Shown piece by piece: positions 35,944 through 43,283 of a DNA stretch of 64,000 bases (positions within the stretch are counted from its first letter, which is position 1; each line of letters begins with the position of its first letter). Both the position numbers and the translations under genes were made by a program. Origin of the DNA: Gemella cuniculi DSM 15828 (GTDB taxonomy: Bacteria > Bacillota > Bacilli > Staphylococcales > Gemellaceae); NCBI RefSeq assembly GCF_000425665.1, contig NZ_AUDW01000011.1:1-64000 (forward strand), written 5' to 3'. Below the pieces are notes generated by a model. It was not told the DNA's origin, ran no database searches, and was given only the letters and a program-made list of their open reading frames with translations.

Positions 35944-36618
35944 TCATATTGCACTTATAATTTTGTTATTTCCAAACTTATTTTTCCAGTCCTTTTCAAA
36001 GTCATTAACTGATTTGTCAGTATATGGATGCCATATACTTGCCTCTAATATTTCAGGTGCAACAGTTGCTGCTTCTGCTCCACAAAGTAAAATATTTCTT
36101 AATTGTTTTACATTTTTAAAACTTGCTGCTAATATTTCAGTTTTATATTCTTTTAACAATTCTCTTATTTCTATAATAGCCTCTTCTGCATCTTGCCCTA
36201 CATTCTCCATTCTATTTATGTATGGTGCTACGTATTTTGCTCCATTTTTTGCTGCTGCTAATGCTTGCATTGAAGATAATACCGCAGTAGCCGTGACATT
36301 TATCCCAGCTTCATCACATAATTTGATTGCTTCTAATCCTTCTTTTGTTACAGGTATTTTTATGAAAAATTTTTCACCAAAGTAATCTTTTAAAACTTTT
36401 GCTTCTTCTAGAATTCCTTCTACACAATTTTCGGTAGTCTGTATATGAACTTCGTACTTGCCAAACGTAAAATCTTTTATTTCTTTTAATTTTTCATCTA
36501 ACGAAATATCTATTTTTGATAATATTGTTGGATTAGTTGTTATTCCTGCTATTTTATAGTATTTTTCTATATCACTAGCTTTTTTTATATCTGCACTATC
36601 TAATAAAATCTTATTCAT
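35944..36618 (-). CDS. Fructose-6-phosphate aldolase / transaldolase-like protein (FSA/TalC family)
   Basis: 224 residues, the short class of transaldolase family. The Schiff-base Lys is Lys87 in FFIKIPVT; N-terminal LLDSADIKKASDIEKYYKIAGITTNPTIL and the APYINRMENVGQDA segment are standard. FSA-type enzymes cleave fructose 6-phosphate to dihydroxyacetone and glyceraldehyde 3-phosphate; TalC-type act as transaldolases, and the sequence does not decide. It overlaps the HAD gene by 8 bases and lies at the end of the sorbitol region; sorbitol 6-phosphate oxidation yields fructose 6-phosphate, its possible substrate. Confidence 0.85.
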   Translation of the reverse strand: MNKILLDSADIKKASDIEKYYKIAGITTNPTILSKIDISLDEKLKEIKDFTFGKYEVHIQTTENCVEGILEEAKVLKDYFGEKFFIKIPVTKEGLEAIKLCDEAGINVTATAVLSSMQALAAAKNGAKYVAPYINRMENVGQDAEEAIIEIRELLKEYKTEILAASFKNVKQLRNILLCGAEAATVAPEILEASIWHPYTDKSVNDFEKDWKNKFGNNKIISAI

Positions 36619-37273
36619 TTTCTTCCTCCAATATTTTTATTACCTCTCCTAAGTTTTCCACTATTCTATCCGCTGTTTTCAAACACTCATCATCTATCTT
36701 AACCATATCTGGAACCATAAAAGCAGTTGCACCTGCTGCTTTTGCTGCTCTTATCCCTGCTTTAGAGTCTTCTAATACCAAACAATTTTTCGCATCTATT
36801 CCTAATCGATGAGCTGCTAGAAGAAAAACATCTGGGGCAGGTTTCCCATTTTCCACTTCTGCTCCACTAGCAATTTTATCAATATATTGCTTAAGATTTG
36901 TTTTTTCTAAATTATTTTCTATATGATCTAAGTCTGATGAAGAAGCTACAGCAATTTTATAGTTATTTTCTTTTAAATATTTCAATAACTCTTCTACAAA
37001 TGGCATTTTATCTGGTCCAGTCGAAAATAATACTTTTTCTATATATTCATAATGATCGTCTACAAGTTTTCTTCCATCAATTTTTGAATTTTTAAAATAT
37101 TCTTCCCAAAATAAATATATACTTGCTTTTGTAAAACCTAAAACTTTAAAAGTTTCTTCTTCTGACATGTTATATCCTTGCTCTTTGGCAGATTTTATAA
37201 ACGCTTTTGTAGCCAAACTTTCCGTGTCAACCATTAATCCATCCATATCAAATAACACCGCTTCTATTTTCAT
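36611..37273 (-). CDS. HAD-superfamily phosphatase / beta-phosphoglucomutase-like
   Basis: 220 residues from ATG 37271-37273, seven bases after AAGGAG. HAD motif I FDMDGLMVDTE (Asp nucleophile and Asp acid), motif II VASSS, motif III Lys in GKPAPDVF, motif IV LVLEDSKAGIRAAKAAG, with a helical cap between I and II. This subfamily includes 2-deoxyglucose-6-phosphatase and sugar-phosphate phosphatases; a phosphatase for accumulated hexitol or hexose phosphates would fit the sorbitol context, but the substrate is inferred. Confidence 0.85.
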   Translation of the reverse strand: MKIEAVLFDMDGLMVDTESLATKAFIKSAKEQGYNMSEEETFKVLGFTKASIYLFWEEYFKNSKIDGRKLVDDHYEYIEKVLFSTGPDKMPFVEELLKYLKENNYKIAVASSSDLDHIENNLEKTNLKQYIDKIASGAEVENGKPAPDVFLLAAHRLGIDAKNCLVLEDSKAGIRAAKAAGATAFMVPDMVKIDDECLKTADRIVENLGEVIKILEEENE

Positions 37274-37341
37274 TTTATTCTCCTTTAAAATCACATTTAT
37301 TTACTTTAATCAGAATAAAGATTCTTTTTCCAATATTCTAA

Positions 37342-37380
37342 TTATAATTTAAAAATAACTTCTTTGCAAACGCTTCTTAT
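37342..37380 (-). promoter_or_regulatory. Internal promoter with a cre-like site for the HAD-aldolase pair
   Basis: Reverse strand: TTGCAA (37365-37370), 17-bp spacer, TATAAT (37342-37347). The -35 box lies within AAGCGTTTGCA (about 37366-37376), the right three quarters of a cre consensus. The pair can thus be made apart from the sorbitol operon, possibly under CcpA. Confidence 0.6.
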
Positions 37381-37404
37381 AAGTTCATTATTTTTAGATT
37401 CTTT

Positions 37405-37460
37405 AAAAAATATAAAAATAGAGTTACTCTCGAATTCTACTTTTTCGATTTGTAACCCAT
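37405..37460 (-). terminator. Terminator after srlD
   Basis: On the reverse strand GGGTTAC and GTAACTC pair, with CGAA/TTCG inside, followed by a T-rich run. It separates the sorbitol operon from the HAD-aldolase pair. Confidence 0.55.
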
Positions 37461-37470
37461 ATTTTTTTTA

Positions 37471-38268
37471 TTACCCTCTTGTTTTTCCACCAGCTACATT
37501 ATATGTAACACCGTGAACGTAACTTGCTCTATCACTTGCTATGTATGCTACTAAATCTGCTACTTCTGATAATTTTCCATCACGACCTAGCGGAGTTGTT
37601 TTAGTACTAGTATATCCTTCACGAATTTTTTCTACCGTAACACCACGAGTATATGCTAGTGCTTCTTCATAAGCTAATGTTCTAAGTCCTGTTGCTTCTA
37701 AAATGCCAGGTGCTACTCCTACTACTCTTACTCCTAATTTTCCTAATTCTTTTGCCCATGAACGCGTTAGAGAATTTACCGCATTTTTACTGGCTGCATA
37801 AATACTTTGTCCTTCTGAACCTTCTAAACCAGATTCTGAAGACATATTAACAATTACCCCATTACCATTTTTCACCATTATTCGTCCAACTTCTTGTGAA
37901 AAAATAAATAATCCTTTGACATTAATGTCCATAATTCTATCGTATATTTCATCACTAAATTCGTATTTACCTTCTGGGTCTTTTTTATCAACTAAAAGTC
38001 TCGGAACATTTATACCAGCATTGTTAACCAAAATATCTACTGTTCCAAATTTTTCTAGAGTTTTTTCTACTACACTTTTCACATCGGTTCTCTTAGTTAC
38101 ATCGCATTTTACGTACAATAAATTTTCATTATTTGATTCTTTTTCTGACAAGTCACTAACTACTACTTTACAACCTTGGTTTAAAAATTCTTCCACCACT
38201 GCTGCCCCTATTCCTGAAGCACCTCCGGTTACTATTACTGTTTTACCTGTCAAATTTAACCAACTCAT
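37471..38268 (-). CDS. srlD: Sorbitol-6-phosphate 2-dehydrogenase
   Basis: 265 residues, short-chain dehydrogenase. Oxidises sorbitol 6-phosphate to fructose 6-phosphate with NAD+. Seen: TGGASGIG cofactor loop (about 15-22), NNAG (about 87-90), Ser in NMSSESG and the YAASK catalytic Tyr/Lys. The length, SWLNLTGKTVIVTGG start and the C-terminal VHGVTYNVAGGKTRG resemble the streptococcal/lactobacillar enzyme. It is 13 bases after srlB and is the last gene of the main sorbitol transcript. Confidence 0.92.
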   Translation of the reverse strand: MSWLNLTGKTVIVTGGASGIGAAVVEEFLNQGCKVVVSDLSEKESNNENLLYVKCDVTKRTDVKSVVEKTLEKFGTVDILVNNAGINVPRLLVDKKDPEGKYEFSDEIYDRIMDINVKGLFIFSQEVGRIMVKNGNGVIVNMSSESGLEGSEGQSIYAASKNAVNSLTRSWAKELGKLGVRVVGVAPGILEATGLRTLAYEEALAYTRGVTVEKIREGYTSTKTTPLGRDGKLSEVADLVAYIASDRASYVHGVTYNVAGGKTRG

Positions 38269-38281
38269 TATATTTTCCCTC

Positions 38282-38638
38282 CTATTTTTCTATAGTTATT
38301 CTTGTATTTATATCTATTTTTGGACAACTTTTATTTTCTACAACTATTGCTCCTGGCAATAAATTTTCTAAATCACCAGAAAAATGTACTGTTAAATGCC
38401 CTAAGTCTACTAAATTTTTTTCTGCTACATCTCCAACTCCAAGTATTTCAAATTTTTCACCATCAACTGTTAAAATTTGACCAACTTCTATGTTAGCATT
38501 AGTTGGAATTACATCTATACCATAGCAATAATCTTTCAACATATCTGGTGCATTATCACCAAATAAAATAAACATTCCATCACCAAATTCTCCAACTAGA
38601 TTTCCTTTACTTTTTACTATATTTTCATAAATAATCAT
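38282..38638 (-). CDS. srlB: PTS glucitol/sorbitol-specific IIA component
   Basis: 118 residues from ATG 38636-38638 (AAAGGA upstream); an earlier in-frame start adds six residues. Receives phosphate from HPr and hands it to the IIB part of SrlE. The IIA-Gut fold is recognised from EFGDGMFILFGDNAPDMLKDYC, VGDVAEKNLVDLGHLTVHFSGD and LPGAIVVE. Separated from srlE by 102 bases that hold a hairpin, unlike the tight spacing elsewhere in the operon. Confidence 0.92.
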   Translation of the reverse strand: MIIYENIVKSKGNLVGEFGDGMFILFGDNAPDMLKDYCYGIDVIPTNANIEVGQILTVDGEKFEILGVGDVAEKNLVDLGHLTVHFSGDLENLLPGAIVVENKSCPKIDINTRITIEK

Positions 38639-38710
38639 AATATCGTTCCTTTGCATCTTATTTAGGAATATATTCCTAGAATTTTTTTCGGTCGACTATG
38701 TCGTAAATGT

Positions 38711-38733
38711 AGAAAGCGAATAACTCGCTTTCT
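38711..38733 (-). other. Intercistronic hairpin between srlE and srlB
   Basis: AGAAAGCGA (38711-38719) and TCGCTTTCT (38725-38733) form a perfect 9-bp stem without a following T run, so not a terminator on its face. Such stems can protect upstream mRNA or thin out downstream expression. Confidence 0.6.
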
Positions 38734-38740
38734 ATAAATT

Positions 38741-39751
38741 TTATGAGTACATTCCAAAACTAGCTAGCCATGCTACAATAACCCTAGGTACCCCAATTAT
38801 AAATCTTGAATATAGTACTGAAACTACACCAACTTCTACAGTTTCTGGTTCTGCTTCAGCAAGACCTAACCCTACAGGAATAAAATCACAAGCACATTGA
38901 GTATTAATTGCAAATAATGCTGGCAATGCTAATTGCGGTGGAATATTTCCTTTTCCAATTTCTACCCCAATTAATGTTCCGATAATTTGTGCAATAACGG
39001 CACCAGGTCCAAGTAGAGCTGATAACAATGGAATAGAACAAACAAATCCTAAAACTATTAAGCCAAAAATATTTCCTGCAAGGGGTGTTAATAATTTTGC
39101 AAACCAGTTACCAAATCCAGATCCTTGAATAATACCAATTAACATTGCAACAAATGCCATAAATGGTAAAATTGTTGTAATCATAGATTGCACTGCATCT
39201 CTTGCTGCTTGATATAAAGTATGAACTACCTTCCCAGCACCCATACCTATTTTTTGAATAACAGACGATTTTGAATTTTCTGCTAGACTTTGAGAAACCT
39301 TTTTATCAGCACTATATTTAAATTCACGTTTTGGTTCCTCTTTTGTTTCATCAGCTACAACTTCTACGCTTTCACTTCCTTCTGCTGCAGAAATTTGATC
39401 TAATCCTACCGCTGAAACATAAATATCTTCTTTGATAAATTTTGCAAGTGGTCCACTAGGTCCAACTGGCATAATATTTACAGTTGGAATTCTTTTTTGT
39501 GGATAAATTCCACAGCGCAAAGTTCCTCCACAATCAATGATTGCTAAAAAGATTTCTTCATCAGGAACTGATGTTTTAAAACCATTAACTGGTGTAGCTC
39601 CTGTTAATTTAACAATTTTTTCTACGATTTCAGGTTCAGCACCACCACCTGTAATATATAAAATTTTATCTTTACCTGGTTTTGGAGTAACTATTAAAGG
39701 CCCACCGAAACCACCACTACCTTTTTGAATTTTAATTGTTCCGTATGTCAT
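38741..39751 (-). CDS. srlE: PTS glucitol/sorbitol-specific IIB component (IIBC1)
   Basis: 336 residues: cytosolic IIB domain (about 1-165) with the phosphorylated Cys in [15 protein letters not shown], then a membrane part (about 185-335) with segments such as [23 protein letters not shown] and [16 protein letters not shown]. Together with SrlA it forms the membrane channel that takes up and phosphorylates sorbitol. Twelve bases after srlA. A charged linker of about 30 residues (residues 125-155) joins the domains. Confidence 0.94.
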   Translation of the reverse strand: MTYGTIKIQKGSGGFGGPLIVTPKPGKDKILYITGGGAEPEIVEKIVKLTGATPVNGFKTSVPDEEIFLAIIDCGGTLRCGIYPQKRIPTVNIMPVGPSGPLAKFIKEDIYVSAVGLDQISAAEGSESVEVVADETKEEPKREFKYSADKKVSQSLAENSKSSVIQKIGMGAGKVVHTLYQAARDAVQSMITTILPFMAFVAMLIGIIQGSGFGNWFAKLLTPLAGNIFGLIVLGFVCSIPLLSALLGPGAVIAQIIGTLIGVEIGKGNIPPQLALPALFAINTQCACDFIPVGLGLAEAEPETVEVGVVSVLYSRFIIGVPRVIVAWLASFGMYS

Positions 39752-39763
39752 TTTTTATATCTC

Positions 39764-40315
39764 CTAATCTTGAACTTTTAATTTATTACTTAACTCAATT
39801 CCTTGTTGTTTCATAACCATCTTTGTTGTAAAATCTGTAACCCATCCTGCAAAGAAGTTCATTACCAATCCAACAAGTAAGTATCTTAAGGCTAATTGTG
39901 TAACATCCAATCCTAATTGTGTAATACCATTAGCAATTCCTAAATAGATAAAAATTTCACCTACATTGATATGTGGGAAAATACCACTATTAGTATGACA
40001 ATGATAAGATGCTGAAGCATAATAACTTGGTTTCATACGTTCTGGTAAAAATTTACCCATTGATAATGCCATAGGATTTGCTAACATAAACGCTGAAATA
40101 AATGGTAAAATACCATAGGCCAAAATAACATTTTTAGAACAAACTCTAGCAAATTTTTCTACTCTGTGTGGTCCTATAAAGGCAACTAAAGCATTCATAA
40201 AAACAAGAAGTAATAATACTTTCGGTACGATTCCTCCTACCCAACTTACGAAGGTTTTTGCACCTTCATCGAATAAACCTGTAAAGCCTGAAGCTATTTT
40301 AACAATATAATCCAT
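39764..40315 (-). CDS. srlA: PTS glucitol/sorbitol-specific IIC component (IIC2)
   Basis: 183 residues with four or so membrane segments. The family signs are FVSWVGGIVPKVLLLLVFMNALVAFIGPHRVEKFA, ANPMALSMGKFLPERMKPSYYASASYHCHTNSGIFPHIN and the C-terminal RYLLVGLVMNFFAGWVTDF. It is the first PTS gene, 18 bases after gutM, with AAAAGGAGG ahead of the ATG. Confidence 0.95.
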   Translation of the reverse strand: MDYIVKIASGFTGLFDEGAKTFVSWVGGIVPKVLLLLVFMNALVAFIGPHRVEKFARVCSKNVILAYGILPFISAFMLANPMALSMGKFLPERMKPSYYASASYHCHTNSGIFPHINVGEIFIYLGIANGITQLGLDVTQLALRYLLVGLVMNFFAGWVTDFTTKMVMKQQGIELSNKLKVQD

Positions 40316-40333
40316 ATTGTCCTCCTTTTATAT

Positions 40334-40774
40334 TTAATTAAATTTTAATTTTTTTGCTAATTTTCCAAATGGACTATCAACAGGATCAACAGTTCCACCT
40401 GCAGAAATTGTTTTGAAATTCAAAACACCATCTAATACTGCACTAGTTAAAGATTTTGATAGCTTAATAGCCTTACAATCTTCCCTACTTATTGTTCCAA
40501 CTTTTAAACCATTAAAATAATCAAAGTTTTTAAATCTCGCAAGAACAGTAACACCTTGCATAGCTTCACCAGTGATAACTTTATCATTATTATCTATCGC
40601 CAGCATCACTATCGCCCCTGCACGTGCAGCACCTTTTTTTCTCCCAATAACAACTCTACCATGTTTTCTTAGTTTACTATAACTTCGTTTAAAGCTATTT
40701 AATTGAACATAGGTAAGTGCATATTGTAAGATAAATGCCAAAATAAAGAGTATTCCTAAAACTAAAATATTCAT
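40334..40774 (-). CDS. gutM: Glucitol operon activator protein GutM
   Basis: 146 residues: an N-terminal membrane segment (about 3-22) and a soluble part that includes RKHGRVVIGRKKGAARAGAIVMLAIDNNDKVITGEAMQGVTVLARF, as in GutM/SrlM. GutM is needed for full expression of the glucitol operon in E. coli and streptococci; how it acts is poorly known and the membrane segment argues against simple DNA binding. Lies between the PRD regulator and srlA, 15 and 18 bases from each. Confidence 0.92.
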   Translation of the reverse strand: MNILVLGILFILAFILQYALTYVQLNSFKRSYSKLRKHGRVVIGRKKGAARAGAIVMLAIDNNDKVITGEAMQGVTVLARFKNFDYFNGLKVGTISREDCKAIKLSKSLTSAVLDGVLNFKTISAGGTVDPVDSPFGKLAKKLKFN

Positions 40775-40789
40775 AAGTCCTCCTAAAGT

Positions 40790-42700
40790 TTATCTATATA
40801 AATTCGTATTCTTAATAAAATAATTTACCAACAAATTATAGTCATCAATTTTTGATATATCCTCAATTAATTTTTTATCTTTAATAATAGAAATAAGCTC
40901 ATCATAGGTTTTTGCCAAAAGTAAACCTCGCTCCTCGTTTGTCGGTACACACGCCAAAAATACCAATTTCAAATCTTTATTATCTTTAAAACCATCTTTA
41001 CTAACACCTAGAGCAATAATTAAACTATTTTCTATCTTATTTACCGTATGTGGGAAAGCAACACTCTCTGCGAAAATCATAGAAGATTTTTGCTCACGCT
41101 CCCTTATTCTACTTAAAAATTCACTATCAATCATACTTTCCAAATATAATTTTTCTATCATTATCTCCAAATTCTCTCGGTAAGTTTTAGTAGAGTCACA
41201 TTTGAAAAATGTATGTTCTGATATTGAACTTAGAAGTACAGATTCCATTCCTCTTATTATTGGTGTGCTCATCTTATTGACATAGCGCAAAAAATTAATT
41301 TCCTTTCTCAAATAAATGCTATCTAAAATTTCATTCTGAAAAATGACAGGGACATCTGTAGAAAATTCTTTGTTAACAGTTGAAATTATAAGATCAAAAT
41401 TATCATACACTACATTTTCGTAAGTGGTGATTGTAGTTATCTCAGAATTTGTCACTATATTTTCTAATTCTTTAATCATAAGTTTCCTAAAAGCTGGTCC
41501 AGAATTTGTCACCAATAAAACCTTAAGACTTTCAGTTTGAACTTTTATTTTTTTCAAAAATGTTTCAAAGTATATTGCTAAATAACTTACTTCATCTTCC
41601 GAAACATTATAGCCGTACTTATCATAAATAACTGTACTTGCCGTTTTTGCTATTTTATAAGAAACAGGAAACTGCTCCTTAATCTTTTCTTTCATATTAT
41701 TGTTATATCTAACACCATATTTTAATCTTTCCATTAAAAAGTAAATATGATAAATAAATTCTTCAATAATATCTGAAGTATCAAATTCAAGTCCATATTC
41801 ATAAACAATTATTTCTAAAATTTCTTGAACTAATTTTTTATATTCTTCCGTATATTTTAGGTTTTCCCTTATTTTCGTTATTTTAGTAGGAACTCTCATA
41901 GTAGCGAAGCAAATTGCTAAAAATTTGATTTCATCAGTTGATAAGTCTATATTATATTTTCTAAGAACATAATTACAAACCTCAATAATAAAGTCTTTTG
42001 CATAACTTTCTAGTAATTCATCATATAAAGTTTCTTCAAAATCAAGATTATTTCCATTCGCAAATCTATCCAATGATAGCGTTAAGTATTTTAAAAACTC
42101 ACCTTTTGCTTGTTCATCAATCTTGTATTTTATAAACATTTTATCAAAAAAATCATTATCATCTTTGTCAAAAATATCTTCCTTATACACATAGTTATAA
42201 ATATTTTCCAAAATAAAAATTCTGATATCCTTTTCAGACCCAACTATTTTAATACCTGTATTTGGTTTTCCTTTTATTATAAGATTATATTCTTTTATAA
42301 TATCATTCAATTTCCTCAAATCAGTATTTAGAGTCGTTCTACTGACTATCATCTCAAAAGCCAAGTCATCTATTAAATAACTTTCTTTTGATGAGGCTAA
42401 TTTTTTAAAAATATATACTAATCTTACCTTGCTAGAGTCGAAATTTTCACCAGCTTCATAAATTTTTCTTTTTCTTTCTAAATATTCTTCCAGTTTAATT
42501 ATATAAAGACTAAAAATTGAATTTTTACTTTCTATATATGCACAAGTTTCAAATATTTCATTTAAAGATTTTATTTCATTACTAATAGTTTTTGCACTCA
42601 CTTTTAATACATCTATCAAATATTTTTCTTGAACTAAAAAATTCGATTCTAACATATTAAGAAGTCTCAAACTTCTATTGTCGTAATTAAAAATCTCCAT
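40790..42700 (-). CDS. PRD-containing transcriptional activator of the sorbitol operon (BglG/MtlR type)
   Basis: 636 residues: two HTH regions (about 10-50, 100-150), PRD1 (about 195-285), PRD2 (about 305-395), IIB-like (about 392-480) and IIA-like (about 495-635) domains. Such activators are set by PTS phosphorylation of His/Cys. Here PRD2 keeps one His (318) and IIA keeps His551 (FPHTVNK), but the equivalents in PRD1 are Tyr205 and Cys264, the second in PRD2 is Tyr377, and the IIB Cys is missing. First gene of the sorbitol operon, 15 bases before gutM. Confidence 0.9.
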   Translation of the reverse strand: MEIFNYDNRSLRLLNMLESNFLVQEKYLIDVLKVSAKTISNEIKSLNEIFETCAYIESKNSIFSLYIIKLEEYLERKRKIYEAGENFDSSKVRLVYIFKKLASSKESYLIDDLAFEMIVSRTTLNTDLRKLNDIIKEYNLIIKGKPNTGIKIVGSEKDIRIFILENIYNYVYKEDIFDKDDNDFFDKMFIKYKIDEQAKGEFLKYLTLSLDRFANGNNLDFEETLYDELLESYAKDFIIEVCNYVLRKYNIDLSTDEIKFLAICFATMRVPTKITKIRENLKYTEEYKKLVQEILEIIVYEYGLEFDTSDIIEEFIYHIYFLMERLKYGVRYNNNMKEKIKEQFPVSYKIAKTASTVIYDKYGYNVSEDEVSYLAIYFETFLKKIKVQTESLKVLLVTNSGPAFRKLMIKELENIVTNSEITTITTYENVVYDNFDLIISTVNKEFSTDVPVIFQNEILDSIYLRKEINFLRYVNKMSTPIIRGMESVLLSSISEHTFFKCDSTKTYRENLEIMIEKLYLESMIDSEFLSRIREREQKSSMIFAESVAFPHTVNKIENSLIIALGVSKDGFKDNKDLKLVFLACVPTNEERGLLLAKTYDELISIIKDKKLIEDISKIDDYNLLVNYFIKNTNLYR

Positions 42701-42720
42701 TTACTTCACCACCTACATTC

Positions 42721-42776
42721 ATTATACTTTGTCACTTATTAAAAATTAATACAGTCATTTTCTCTTAAAGAGAAAA
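42721..42776 (-). promoter_or_regulatory. Promoter and palindromic activator site of the sorbitol operon
   Basis: Reverse strand: TTAATT (42744-42749), 17-bp spacer, TATAAT (42721-42726). Eight bases upstream of the -35 lies a perfect 19-base palindrome with 9-bp arms (42758-42776, TTTTCTCTTAAAGAGAAAA), centred near -53. A weak -35 plus an upstream palindrome is a typical activator arrangement. A partial cre core (AAAGCG) adjoins it. Confidence 0.7.
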
Positions 42777-42799
42777 ACGCTTTATTTCTTACCAAAGGA

Positions 42800-43140
42800 T
42801 ATATTTTCAAAACTAGTTTAGATAACGATAAAATCTTTTTACTCCTCTTTAATTACTAATTTCCAAATTGTAATATATATATTATAAACCTTTTTTTTCC
42901 GTTATGAAACAAGTATTTATTCCTTATCCAACTAATTAATTTTTCAATATAATTTAAAAAATTAATTTAATCAATATATATTTTTTTATTAGATTACTTA
43001 AACTTTTAAATTTCTTACAAAAAACTTTATTTTACTTACTTTTATATATTTTTTTCATTTTAAAAAGTTATTTTATTTATCTCCATTATATTTTTTATAC
43101 TCACTAATTAAAACTATAAAGTTCGTTATTAACAGAAAAT
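42800..43140. other. AT-rich divergent spacer
   Basis: About 340 bases between the sorbitol operon promoter and the YhgE promoter. I see no gene or clear structure. Confidence 0.4.
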
Positions 43141-43143
43141 ATT

Positions 43144-43183
43144 TTGACTTTTAGTTAAATAAGAGTTAAAATAACCTACGTAG
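43144..43183 (+). promoter_or_regulatory. Promoter of the YhgE/Pip gene with a palindrome at the start site
   Basis: TTGACT (43144-43149), 17-bp spacer, TAAAAT (43167-43172). CTACGTAG, an 8-bp palindrome, lies at about 43176-43183 over the expected start site and may be an operator. Confidence 0.6.
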
Positions 43184-43283
43184 TATAAAAACTATATTAC
43201 ACAGTTTTATTTCAAAGAACTATTAAGATTAATAATAAAAAATACAATTTTATTAATCTATATTTCTTAAAGGAGGATAAATT

